From Suillus spraguei (lineage: Eukaryota > Basidiomycota > Agaricomycetes > Boletales > Suillaceae), in NCBI GenBank assembly GCA_016800925.1, contig JABCPU010000301.1:1-64000 (forward strand): DNA of 64,000 nt, given 5' to 3'. Position 1 is the first letter of the stretch, and each line of letters starts with the position of its first letter. The position numbers and the translations under genes were made by a program. Positions 1 to 11,000 of this stretch are shown here, piece by piece. The notes beneath the pieces were generated by a model. It did no database searches. It saw only the letters and a program-made list of their open reading frames with translations, and was not told the DNA's origin.

Positions 1-231
1 CGTCTCCAAGGCCAGATAGATGAATTCACTTGGTCTGCTCTTACGCATCTCGGAGAGGGATTTGATGCAGATCACGATCCTGATGACTTGAACTAGATAT
101 TCTTGATGATCTTGATGATGACCCAGCAGATTCACTGAGACATCTGATGTGTGGACAAACTCCCCTGAGCTCACCATAATTCCATTGCCATCAAACCTTG
201 GGGTTGATCATTGCAGACGCTGTATGGCACC
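1..231 (+). pseudogene. KDZ transposase C-terminal fragment (older, inverted copy)
   Basis: This stretch matches the reverse complement of about 9030-8815, the C-terminal coding part of the KDZ transposase further right, with scattered substitutions and small indels. The shared reading begins in the segment encoding GQIDEFT and runs past the acidic linker toward the HCRRCMA segment, where homology stops abruptly at about 231. It is open to the left window edge, so the rest of this copy may lie outside. It is in the opposite orientation to the main KDZ transposase and is a relic. Confidence 0.75.
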
Positions 232-1334
232 TGCAGACCTCAGTCTGATTCATTGTTCCTACTTCTGTATATTCCTTTGATTACTCTGTATCTGTTATCA
301 TGTCTATATAACTCCATCTCCGTTCTTGCACTTGGGCTCCGGCCCTTGTAAGCTTCCGACTCAGGCCTATGGGATCACTCCCTAGGCCGGAGCTTTGATC
401 CTATGTCATATAAATCTTTTTGGACTTCGTCCATCTCCGTCTATCATCTGTTTCACCTCCGACTCTACCATTGGTAGTCTTATACTGTCTGTTTCTAGTC
501 CGGACCTTGTCCGGAGTAGTCTATACTATCTCTACACCATATCCGGACCTACACCTCTCTAGTAGCCAACACTTCCTCTAAGATCTACAGAGCTATGCTC
601 ATCCGATCATCCGATCATCCGCTCCTCCGATCATCCGCTCCTCCGCTCCTCCGCTCCTCCGCTCCTCCGCTCCTCCGCTCCTCCGCTCCTCCGCTCCTCC
701 GCTCCTCCGCTCCTCCGCTCCTCCGCTCCTCCGCTCCTCCGCTCCTCCGCTCCTCCGCTCCCTCCGCTCCTCCGCTCCTCCGCTCCTCCGCTCCTCCGCT
801 CCTCCGCTCCTCCGCTCCTCCGCTCCTCCGCTCCTCCGCTCCTCCGCTCCTCCGCTCCTCCGCTCCTCCGCTCCTCCGCTCCTCTGAGCTCCGGACCTTC
901 GGACCCCTAGTCCTCCAGATCCATCCTATCCTATCCTCTGACATCTATGGATCATCTTTCCCTCCAGAGCTCTGCTCCTATCCTGCCCTGGACTTTGTCC
1001 AGCGGTCCATCCTTCATCTGTTCTACTTGGAGCTTCTTCCAGTAGTGTTACCATTACTCCCTACCTTCCGGAAATAGTTCCGGCGCATTCCCACGCTCAT
1101 CCGGAAGTCCATCGGAGCTCTGTCGAGCTATCCTGCCTTAGAGTTTGTCCGGACCCTCCATCCGGACTTCACCAGAACTCTCCCTTGGACTTCATCCGAA
1201 ATTAAGGGCACATACTTGGGTAAGGGGCACAGCATACGAGCTGAGGCCAAGCCCCTTTGACTTACAACCCTCCGGTACAACCCCATGTAAGACCAGGACT
1301 TCTTACTAATCTCTGGTTTTGCATGGTCGTAACA
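232..1334 (-). repeat. Solo LTR (Ty3/Gypsy-like), minus orientation, expanded by a minisatellite
   Basis: Read on the minus strand it begins TGTTACGACC at 1334 and contains a block (about 1290-1200) that closely resembles the solo LTR at 18728-19496; both share GGCCTCAG followed by a GTGCCCC stretch. No coding sequence is present. It sits between two pieces of the older KDZ copy, and about 700 bp of KDZ sequence is missing at this point. The insertion therefore came with a deletion, or the LTR is what remains of a rearrangement. No target duplication is visible. The left boundary is approximate. Confidence 0.6.
612..884. repeat. 8 bp minisatellite (CTCCGCTC)n
   Basis: About 34 near-perfect tandem copies of CTCCGCTC (period 8), with one extra C near 758 that shifts the phase. 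The array has no stops on either strand, so it creates long artefactual reading frames with an eight-residue period (RSSAPPLL on the plus strand). It lies inside the left solo LTR and explains why that LTR is longer than its relative at 18728-19496. Confidence 0.95.
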
Positions 1335-1600
1335 ACATGAATGAATTTGTTTTGCTGATGAAACGCATATTGGACACCTAAACATTGAGTCCCGGGAATT
1401 GTCCAGGTCAGCCCATGTCGGAGTTTGAATTTCTAATCCATCCATCAGTGACTCTTCACTGTGTTCAGAATAGAGAGGTCTTCATTTCATACATGATGTA
1501 AAATATTATATTCTGTCCAAATGATTGTCTTGACTCCCGAATATTTTGTTCCAGAGTTCAAGGACTGGATTTCAAGATCTGGATGTAGAGTCCTAAATCC
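1335..1600 (+). other. Relic of the KDZ element 3' region, inverted
   Basis: 1335-1455 matches the reverse complement of about 8090-7970, just downstream of the transposase stop. 1460-1600 matches the reverse complement of about 7130-7000, downstream of the 246-residue gene. The gene that should lie between (7106-7908) is missing. This is therefore an internally deleted, inverted copy of the same element family, and it carries no intact gene. Confidence 0.75.
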
Positions 1601-2660
1601 CAAATGCTGAGTGGCAAATGCCTGAGTGCCGAGGTACTCAGAGTTTGGGACTCAATTCATGGGACTCAACTTCTGAATGGCAAGATTGCCTCACATATTT
1701 CTGAGTGGCGAGTCACGAATCTTAGGTACTGAACCCCGAACCCCAACATTGTGGACTACCGGATTTCATGGTTTGGGGTTCAGCACTCAAGATTCAAGAC
1801 AAAATAGATATCTGTGCCACGGTTCGGGGTTTGGCACTCACATTGTGTGGATCAATATCTTTCACATTGTTCTGAGTCCTATGTCCCGTGTGCCAGATGC
1901 CGGGGCTTGGGGTTCAGCACTTAAAATGTGTGAATTCATATCTTTCACATTGTTATGAGTCCCAAGTCCCGACTGTCGGAGTGCCAGCTGCTGGGGTTCG
2001 GGGTTTGGCACTCAACATGTGTGGATCAATAACTTTCACATTATTCTGAGTGCCGAGTGCCAAGTTCTGGGTTCCGGGGTTTGGCATTTGGCATTTGGCA
2101 CTTTACATGTGCGAATCAATATCTTTCACCTTGTTCTGAGTCCCGAGTCCTGAATGCCAGCTGCCAGGGTTCAGGGTTTGGCACTCAACATGTGTGGATC
2201 AATAACTTTCACATCATTCTGAGTGCCGAGTGCCGAGTTCCGGGTGCTAGGGCTCGGCATTCGGCATTCGGCATTCAGCATTTGGCATTTGGCATTTGGC
2301 ATTTGGCATTTGGCATTTGGCATTCGGCACTTAACATGTGTGCATCAATATCTTTCACACTGTTGTGAGTCCTGAGTCCTGAGTGCTGGCTGCTGGGGTT
2401 CGGAGTTTGGCATTTAATATATGTGAATTCATATCTTTCACATTGTTCTGAGTCCCGAGTCCCAAGTGCTGGCTGCCGGGGTTCAGGGTTCGGCACTCAA
2501 AATGTGTGGATCAAAGTCTGTTGCCTCACATTGTGCTGCCTCACATTTTGGTGAGTCCCGAGTGTCAAGCCTGAATTCGGACTATCGATTATTGAGTCCC
2601 GAATTTCGAGTATCGAGTCCAAGTCCCAAGATACTCAGAGTTAGGGACCCAATTCATGGA
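1600..2660. repeat. Satellite block 1 (degenerate ~80 bp tandem repeat)
   Basis: Tandem units, each containing a core like ATCAATATCTTTCACATTG followed by TGAGTCCCGAGT and a CCGGGGTTCGG stretch. The run TTTGGCATTTGGCATTTGGC near 2280-2320 is a short local expansion. The orientation is opposite to block 2 (5340-6970), and the end at about 2660 matches the start of block 2 in inverse. No gene is present. Confidence 0.9.
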
Positions 2661-2661
2661 A

Positions 2662-2777
2662 CCACATATTACAGTGAACTATCTCTGTATTATATGAGTG
2701 AACGGACGTGCATAATATCCACATATTACAGTGAACTATCTCCGTATTATACGAGTGAACGGACGTGCATAATATCC
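2662..2777. repeat. Left terminal inverted repeat of KDZ element, present as a 57 bp tandem pair
   Basis: Two consecutive 57 bp units start at 2662 and 2719. Each holds CAGTGAACTATCTC, then a TATAnGAGTGAACGG core and CATAATATCC. The inner copy (2729-2777) pairs with the right end at 20972-21019, which reads CAGTGA..CTCCGTA..CATAATATCC on the minus strand. The pairing defines the ends of the 18.3 kb element. The duplicated outer copy is unusual and may be the end of the older inverted element. Confidence 0.7.
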
Positions 2778-2779
2778 CG

Positions 2780-3225
2780 TATGATACGGGCCAGCGGACC
2801 ATGGGCCATGGTAGAAATATCCTCGTTGATGACGGATGGGCCGGGAGGAATATTATTCCCGATGACAGCGGGTGGGCCCATGCAAGGAATATGTAGAGTA
2901 GATGAGTGGGCCGATGTACATGAATATCCGGTAGACGGATGGGCCGAGGTAGTTGGATATCATGTAGATGGGTGTATCAAGGTAGATGTGTATCAAATAG
3001 ACAGGTATGTGAAGGGTACTTGTTATCACATACACGGGTGGGCCCAGACACATATTAAATTAGACGGGTATTAGACGGGTGAGCCGAGAGTGTTATATAA
3101 ATATTTATTAGACGGGTGGGCCGAGGGTGTTGTACAGTATATTATATTAGACGGGTGGGCCGAGGGTGGTATAAAATATAGACGGGTGGGCCATGTGTAT
3201 GATAATGGTAGACATGACGGAGCTG
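2780..3225. repeat. Left subterminal repeats of the KDZ element
   Basis: Eight or more irregularly spaced copies of a motif like GACGGGTGGGCCGAGG, separated by AT-rich 25-40 bp spacers. The mirror-image array (CTCGGCCCACCCGTC) lies at 20560-20965 inside the other end. Such arrays commonly serve as transposase binding regions; that role is inferred here. The translated frames across it look repetitive and are not a gene. Confidence 0.8.
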
Positions 3226-3285
3226 AGGGAGTTGCATATCATCTGAATCAGAGGAGGTAATAAATCACAGTTACTGAGTTCCCGG

Positions 3286-3760
3286 AGCAGCAGGTGCTGT
3301 CTTGACATGGCCTTTTGTGATGCTTAGGTTGTCTTGTAGAATGTGGAAACTGGGGTGCGAGGCTTGTGTTGCCCTACAAGACACCCAGCTCCGACCCCCG
3401 AAAATCAAATGAAGCATACCAAGTTCCGAGTTCCGAGACCCGGGTCTCGACACATAATTCAGTCAATAAGAGACACCCAGTTCCGACCCCCGAAATTTGA
3501 GTGAAGCATACCAAGTTCCAGGAGCAGCAAGTGATGTCTTGAAATGGCCTTTATGGCGCTTAGGTTATCTTGTAGAATGTGGAAAGCGGGGTGCGAGGCT
3601 TGTGTTGCCCTACAAGACACCCAGTTCTGACCCCGAAAATCAGATGAAGCATACCAAGTTCCGAGTTCCGAGACCCGGGTCTCGACACATAATTCAGTCA
3701 ATACGAGACACCCAGTTCCGACCCCCGAAATTTGAGTGAAGCATACCAAGTTCCGGAGTT
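3286..3760. repeat. Direct tandem duplication of ~230 bp
   Basis: Two adjacent copies (about 3286-3512 and 3513-3757) share segments such as CCCTACAAGACACCCAG, GAAGCATACCAAGTTCC and GACCCGGGTCTCGACACATA. Each copy also contains a smaller internal repeat of the CACCCAGTTCCGACCCCCGAAA type. It lies upstream of the TET/JBP-like gene and could hold its promoter. No reading frame of interest is seen. Confidence 0.8.
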
Positions 3761-3967
3761 CCGAACCCGGGTCTGGACAAATGAATATCAGATATCCAGC
3801 ACACTTCCAATCATCTGGTATTTCATTGAGCAATGGATGATAATACAGCTTTGAAAGCCAACATCATCCAAGGTTCCCTTATCTGATCCTCACTATCTCC
3901 ACCCCTTTAACACGAAAGTCTGGACATCCAGCATTCAGCGTCTGATTTCCCAATATCAACTTGCAAC

Positions 3968-5270
3968 ATGAACACTTCTTCCATGTCCACTTGTGACATA
4001 AAAATCTGGCGCACTTGGGCCCTGGCCATCACTCATGAAGCAGGGGCATATACCGAGCAAAAATTCAATGCAGAGAAGACTGGAGGAGAACCGGTTATAC
4101 CTTCTCCGAACCTGGACACTGATCTGGTGATGGCGTGCGATCGCTTGGCTGATGTACTCATAAAGGCATATAAAAATCCCAGTGGGTCTTCCTGCAGATG
4201 TTGAAAATGTGTTTGATCATTCAAATTCCTTCATGATAGTTAAGATACAGATTGATATTGCAAGATATAGCAAATTGATATCCCCAAAGAACACTGGGCA
4301 TAATGAGGAGAAAGAGGAGAAGTTGCTTGAGAGGTGTCCTCCTGGCCATGAGGGCACAAAGGTGGTGGACAAACCTGCCACAATTATCGATGTTTCCGGT
4401 ACCATCATCGCATGGTACCTTCCGGACGCCCTGACCGAGACCACCCAGGTGCGTAATGTGTAGATTGTTACTCAATGGATATTGAATATCAAATGGTACC
4501 TACAGAAGGAAATCAGGGCGGCACCGATTTGCTGGGTCCAAGCCTCGAAAAAAGTGTAAAGGCTGATGGCAATTGGCGATATAATCAAGAATGGTTCAAA
4601 CAGGGCTCGGAAAATGTTGGTCAACTCCGGATGCATCAATTTATCTCCGGCATGGTTTCAACAGGGCCACGAGGTAGGATGTGATGAGATGGTGATTTCT
4701 GGAGTCAAACTCACCAATCCATAGAATCTGTCAGATCCGGAGGTATCCGCATCATTGAAGGGACCCTCCTCCGAGAATATCCTGAAAGCTATTGCAAGGC
4801 CGGCAGCCATCGCATCGGCGGCACTCAGGGTCATGCATCCTCAGCAGTATTTTGCAGGGTTACGAGCCTTGTCACACCTCGGAGATAAGGCAGTGAGCAA
4901 GGAACTGCCACAGATGCCAGAGACCCTGCAGTACTGGGCATCCGTGTTTAACAGCCTCTCCATCATTTCCAATCGGGAAACCCCCAATCATCGAGACCAT
5001 TTATCGATTCCTGAATGCTTCGATATTCTCACCACCGTGGGGAACTATTCTAATGCTCGGATGAGTATGCCAAGCCTTCAGCTGGAATTCAGGTATGATT
5101 CCGGCTGTATGATTGCATTTTCGGGAAGAATTGTGAGACATGGTGTTGATGGAGGGGAAGGGGATCGGATTGCTTGGGCATGGTATATGAGGGATTCTGT
5201 GCACATTTATGCCGGGGTTCCCTCATGTGGATGGGCTATGGTCGAAGGCCACATACTAAGCACGGTGTGA
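3968..5270 (+). CDS. TET/JBP-like 2-oxoglutarate/Fe(II) dioxygenase (KDZ cargo), reading frame probably disrupted
   Basis: TET/JBP enzymes oxidise 5-methyl-pyrimidines in DNA using Fe(II) and 2-oxoglutarate; fungal members are often carried by KDZ transposons. The C-terminal block (frame from 4725 to 5270) has the family signature. This is the metal motif H-R-D (codons 4989-4997) after NRETP, then GRIVRHGV with the distal His at 5139-5141, then GDRI with the 2-oxoglutarate-binding Arg at 5166-5168, then YMRD. Upstream, GTIIAWYLPDAL (before 4449) and SPAWFQQGHE (before 4674) are typical N-lobe motifs. Introns are placed at 4449-4505 and 4674-4724; the second contains an otherwise in-frame TAG. 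Two defects remain: an in-frame TAA at 4557-4559 and a frame change at about 4170-4200 between the N-terminal part (ATG 3968) and the following exon. The catalytic core is intact but the complete protein probably is not made. Function is inferred from motifs. Confidence 0.75.
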
Positions 5271-5339
5271 AAGATCAAAGAAGTTGACAGAGTTGTGACC
5301 CATGTTAGTAGCAACACACGAATACCATGTACCAATTAG

Positions 5340-6975
5340 AGCATCAACAGTTTTGGAACTCAAGTCGGAAGTCGAGTTCCATGAATTGAGTCCCTAACTC
5401 TGTGTATCTCGGGACTCGGGACTCGATCCTCGAAATCAGGGACTCAATGATCGATAGTCCGAATTCAGGCTTCACGCTCGGGACTCAGGAAAGTGTGAGG
5501 CAACAGACTTTGATCCACACATTGTGACTGCCGAACACCGAACACCGGCAGCCGGCACTCGGGACTCAGGACTGACACCAATGTGAAAAATATGAATTCA
5601 CATATAGTGAGTGCCAAATCCCAAACTCAGGCAGCCGGAGCTCAGGACTCGGGACTCAGAACAATGTGAAAGATGTGAATTCACATATCATAAATGACGA
5701 ACTCCAAATCCGGCAGCCGGGACTCGGGACTCGGGACTCAGAATAATGTGCAAGTCATTGATCCACACATGTTGAGGGCCGAACTCCGAGCCCGGCAGCC
5801 AGCGGTCGGAACTTGGGACTCAGAAGAACGAGAAAGATATTGATTCCTACATGTAAAGTGCCGAACGCCGAATGCCGAACGCTGTGAAAGATACTGATTC
5901 CCACATATCAAGTGGCGAACCCGGAACCCTGGCAGCCGGAACTCGGGACTCGGGACACACAACATTGTGAATGATATTGATGCACACATGTTAAGTGCGA
6001 ACGCCGACTGCCGAGCCCCGGCACCCGGAACTCGGCACTCGGCACTCACAACAATCCACACATGTTGAGTGCCGAACCCCGAACTCCGGCAGCCGGAACT
6101 CGGGACTCACAACATTGTGAAAGATAGTGATTCCCATATGTAAAGTGCCTAACCCCGAACCCCGGCAGCCGGAACTCGGGACTCGGGACACACAACATTG
6201 TGAATGATATTGATGCACACATGTTAAGTCCCGAACGCCGACTGCCGAGGTCCGGCACCCGGAACTCGGCACTCGGCACTCAGAATAATCCACACATGTT
6301 TGAGTGCCCGAACCCCGAACTCCGGCAGCCGGAACTCGGGACACACAACATTGTGAATGATATTGATGCACACATGTTAAGTCCCGAACCGCCGACTGCC
6401 GAGGTCCGGCACCGGAACTCGGCACTCCGCACTCAGAATAATCCACACATGTTGAGTGCCGAACCCCGAACTCCGGCAGCCGGAACTCGGGACTCCACAA
6501 CATTGTGAAAGATAGTGATTCCATATGTAAGTGATCACGTACGCCGACTGCCGACCCGGCCGGAACTGCACTCGCACTCAAATAATCCACATGTGTCGAA
6601 CCGAATCGCAGCGGATCGGGACCGATCCACATTGTGATGATATGATGCCATTGAATCGAACCCGACTGCCGAGGACCGGGACCCGGAACTCAGGACTCGA
6701 GACTCAGAATAATGTGAAAGTTATTGATCCACATATGTTGACTGCCGAACCCCGCACTGTCGCACAGATATCTATTTCGTCTCGACCCTTGATTGCTGAA
6801 CCCCAAACCATGAAAACCGGTAGTCCACAATTGTGGGGTTCGGGGTTCGGTACCTAAGATTCGTGACTCGCCACTCAGAAATATGTGAGGCAATCTTGCC
6901 ATTTGGAAGTCGAGTCCCATGAATTAAGTCCCAAACTCTAAGTACCATTGCACTCAGGCATTCGCCACTCAGCAT
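5340..6975. repeat. Satellite block 2 (degenerate ~80 bp tandem repeat)
   Basis: About 17-20 diverged units with cores such as CAATGTGAAAGATATTGAT, a CACATGTTGAGTGCCGAAC stretch and runs of CGGGACTCGGGACTC. It is inverse to block 1 (1600-2660) and parallel to 17640-18515. It fills the whole space between the dioxygenase gene and the 246-residue gene. The translated frames here are repetitive and are not genes. Confidence 0.9.
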
Positions 6976-7105
6976 TTGGGATTTAGGACTCTACACCCGG
7001 ATCTTGACATCCAGTCCTCAAAATCCGGAACAAAATATTCGGGAGTCAAGACAATGATTTGGACGGAATAAAATATTTTACATCATGTATGAAATGAAGA
7101 CCATT

Positions 7106-7908
7106 CTAATCTAAACACAGTGAAGAGGACTCCACTCCCCTGCCTCTCTTCAATCTCTGTAGCATGTCAGTGTACATCTTCACCTCTGCCATCTTCTCAT
7201 GGATACCCTCATCTTGCTCCTCCATCAATGCTACCAGGCGTGCTCGAATCATCTTAAGTCCCATCACTGATGGGCCTGATGAGTCATTTACCTCCTCAGG
7301 AAGAACCAAGCCATCATCCTCAACTCCATTTACCATCCAATGCTGGTAGTGAACGACACAGGACCTCATGATCTGACCCCATTGCCATGGTTCATTCGGA
7401 ATTTCGGTGTGTCCCATCCACCATGGAGTATCATAGCTGGGAATAATCCGGGATGGATGTCCCGGAGCTGCGACATCATCAAACTGACACAGGTGGGATG
7501 AAAAGATGTGGTCTGGAACAGTGTTCCAGGTGAGCATGGGATACAATGTCAGGACATGAGCGACGGGGCTTGGAACAACAGAAACGATGTTCCTTGCAGC
7601 TGAGTACTGCAGGAGTGGCGTAACAAATGTCTGTTGGAAATCTCAGCATTGCCCAAAAAAGTCAGCCGGTCATCCGGTCATCAGTCACTTACATTGATTT
7701 CCCATTGCACCCCGGCTTTAAAGTACATGATCCGGGCAGAAGAGGGAGGGTTGTTAGCAGCCTCCATCTGATATTGAGAGATACATGCGCGGATGCGCAA
7801 TGCAGCCATATTCAAAGTACAAGAAATATCTTGAAGGTTCAGCTTCATGGGTTGCCAGTGATGTCCAGTATTTGGAGTGCCAGATGTGGATGCAGGAGTT
7901 TCAGGCAT
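7106..7908 (-). CDS. Uncharacterised 246-residue protein, KDZ element cargo
   Basis: Two exons, 7908-7693 and 7630-7106, joined over a 62 bp intron (GTAAGTGA..CAACAG), give one uninterrupted frame of 246 codons ending at 7106. I do not recognise the family. The N-terminal part contains NLQDISCTLNMAALRIRACI. The middle is rich in aromatic and histidine residues (PWWMGH, EPWQWGQ, VVHYQHWMVNG). The C-terminal third looks helical and could form a coiled coil (RARLVALMEEQDEGIHEKMA). It follows the transposase on the same strand with about 170 bp between them. A decayed inverted copy of its downstream flank occurs at 1460-1600. It is one of the few intact frames in the element and may assist transposition, but that is a guess. 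An upstream exon cannot be excluded. Confidence 0.6.
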
Positions 7909-8079
7909 GGCTAATGCAAGAGTGTGACGCTGGGAATGACACTGACAGATAGTAAAGAGCTGATGATATGAGTCACTGATGGATGGATTAGAAATTCAAA
8001 CTCCGACATGGGCTGACCCGGACAATTCCCGGGACTCAATGTTTGGGTGTCAAATATGCGTTTCATCAGCAAAACAAAT

Positions 8080-11000
8080 TCATTCATGTGCACCATCGAT
8101 CAACGAGGGCTGCAGGTCTTGAAATGCTGCCTGTGCATCCTGAGCTAGTAAGGAATACATTTGAGACTGCCTTCCGGCATAGCATGCATGACCCGGAAGT
8201 TGTTTCAACAATGATTCCTGCATCCGGGCACCCCATGTGGTTGCCTTCCACAAGAAAAAGTTGCACGTCCAATCCATCTCTGATTGCACCAATGATATTT
8301 CTTCCTTCCATCGATCCCGTAGTGCCTTTGCCCGAAGCCAATGAACTCAGTAAACTTGGGATGGGTCCTGTCAGCTCACCACGTAATATATCAAGCATGC
8401 CCGAACTCACATTCCTCATTCCACGAATTTTCTGGACCCTCCATGTCGACTTCCACTGACCAGAACCAAGCGAGGGACTCATTTCGCTGACCTCGGGCGT
8501 TTGGATCGCCGATGGCAGTGCTGATTTTGAGCTGCTCGCGAAGCAGGGGTTTGTATTTCTGAAGCTGGTCTGGCCCCGGCTCAAGTTGTATCATTTGCTT
8601 CCTGGTTTTTGTATATATACTGGCATGTAGGGATACTGCCTGCTGCACTGATGTCACCTGGGACCACGCTCGAGTTTTTAGGGCTTGAGATTTGGCTTGC
8701 CTAACTGTTGTTCGGAACAGGATAGCCTTGTTGCACAAGTGAATGCGGAGATTGTGCAGGGCATCATTGGCCTGCCCTTCACGAAGGGACATCTCCAATG
8801 GAATCAGATCCTCTGCCATACAGCGTCTGCAATGTTCAACCCCGAGGTTTGATGGCAATGGAATTATGGTGAGCTCAGGGGAGTTTGTCCATGCATCAGA
8901 TGTCTCGGTGAAATCGCCGGGTCATCATCGATATCGTCAAGAATATCTATGTTCAAGTCGTCAGGATCGTCATCTGCATCAAATCCCTCTCCAGATGCGT
9001 AAGAGCAGACCGAGTGAATTCATCTATCTGGCCTTGAATACGATCGCGTTGCCGGGCGATATCTAATCTCTGTGTCTCCGTCGATCGTCTTCCAATTCTG
9101 CGGACCTCGATGAGCAATGCAATTTGAGCCTCTTCAATTGCCAACCCAATGGATATCCATGTTGCCACAGATCTGCGAGAGGGTGCTGCATGACGGGCAT
9201 TACCCGCTTCTAGTAGTCTAAGCTCGATCTCCTTTTTGCTTGGTGCTAAGTGAAAAATGAATGCGGAGCTCCACGGAGACAAAGAATGTTAACTTACCCT
9301 TCTTGATATTGATTTCATATAAATCCATCGCCGCAGGATCCCTGATTCTCTTGGACTGAGCGACCATCTCGCTGGCTAACCATTGTGTCTTTAAATTGCC
9401 GGGTGCAGCTTCATCAAGTCTGTCGAAAGCCTTGCCACTTTCGGCGATGCCATTCTTCGCCAGCTTGTATTTCCGGCAAAGAGTCCTTTTCATGCGGATC
9501 ATCTTGCAGAAATTGGAATCGTTCATCTGATAATCAAGACATTCCTTTCGGTGCGGGGATGACATTCCCCGAGCGGCAGGGGAAATCAGGTTGAGACGCG
9601 CCCATAGGGTCTCCATGATCTCTCCATCAATCCGGCCAATGCCTTCAATAAAATTCGAAGCATATCGGACATAGCAACTGTCCTGATGTCCATGCACATG
9701 CCACAACCCGATTCCAGGAATGATGGTCAGTTCCGGTACCATGTCAAGGTATCGGCTTCGATCCACCCGAACACGAAAGTGCTTGTTGTATTGACAATTG
9801 AATGTCATAGAAGGTGACAGCCCTGGTAATGCCTTCCATGTTGTGCTGGGCAGCCTCACAAAGGCATAGTCCATGTTCATTTGTCTGCAAATGATGCATG
9901 GTCAACTAGTGAATGTCGAATGGCATGTTTGGCTTGCCCTTTCCCCTTTCTGAAAATCAACCATCGAGTGAGGGACAAAGCACCCATGCCGGGCGCAGGC
10001 AACTCCCCCGATTCCTGTGGACTCGAGCTTGTGCCGCGCCGCATTTGCTTGATTGACCGCCCGGTGATTGTTGCAGCTCGATTTTTCCACCGTGTCAGCA
10101 GCCTCCGCAAGATGCATGTTATACCTGTCCTTTCCGACCATGAATCCAAGCCCATCTGAAAGCCAAACTTCATCGAGGGGATTAATGGGATGCCAGGTGT
10201 TCAGCTTTGAAATTTCCGTCCATCACAAATGACCGGGTGTATTTCCAGCTTGGAGTTCTTATCATCGCCGAGTTCACTTCGGTATGAACATGACTCACTC
10301 ATCAAGTGATTCATCCCCTGACAAAGATACATTAATCCCAGGCTGAGGACATGCCGGGCAAAATAATGCAAGATCTCCTGCGTTCGGGATGTCAGAACGA
10401 TGGCCATAGCCATGCCATTTCATGGTCTTCAACTGCCTCCACTGTCGAGCGACTCTCATGAGCTCTCTGTATCGATCCTTTCCACGGCCTGTGTCAACAT
10501 CATGTCCTTTAGATGAAGCACAAATAGCATTACCGGAACAAGGTGTGGAAACATGCTCGAGGTCATTCGCCGGAGCTTACTGTAATAGTTCATTGCGGAG
10601 GTGCCGCATTCAAGGTTGTCCAATAGAAAATCATCCAGCACTCCGAAGGTAAACACGGTCTTCGGCCTGTTAAACGATGCAGGGAAAAATCCATGCCGAA
10701 ACATTTGAATGTCCGGACTCATGGCATTTGGACAATCACAGCAGCGAACCTCGAGGCGGTGAACTCCGGACTTGTCAACGATGACCATGGTGTTTTCCTT
10801 CGCTGGAACTCAGGTCCCGACACAGACGGAAGATCTTCGGGCTCAAGCTGGTCTTCAGGTTCATCTCCTTCGAACAAATCCCACCTATCTGTGAGCACCG
10901 GACATTGCTTGCCATCATGCCCAAGGTGTATGGTGAGTCCACATGAGCGAGACAACTCCGCTCGAAGAATTGACCATTCCATTGACTGATCCAGTGGAAA

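Noticed and set aside
595..890. CRISPR-like array
   Set aside because: The repeats are directly adjacent without unique spacers, and the window is eukaryotic.
595..1077. Long open frames on both strands with the repeated residues RSSAPPLL or GGAEERRS
   Set aside because: They are produced by the 8 bp minisatellite, which lacks stops in every phase. There is no start context, no family and no intron structure.
2466..3074. Open frame of ~200 codons over the left subterminal repeats
   Set aside because: It is built from the GGGCCGA repeats and terminal repeat, with repeated peptides such as TYYSELS. This is a repeat artefact.
4722..4724. TAG as a second nonsense mutation in the TET/JBP-like gene
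   Set aside because: It lies at the end of a 51 bp segment starting GTAGGATG and ending CCATAG with a CTCAC branch-like site. Removing it as an intron joins two conserved motifs in frame.
5991..6632. Open frame of ~210 codons on the minus strand
   Set aside because: It lies wholly in satellite block 2 and translates the repeat unit over and over.
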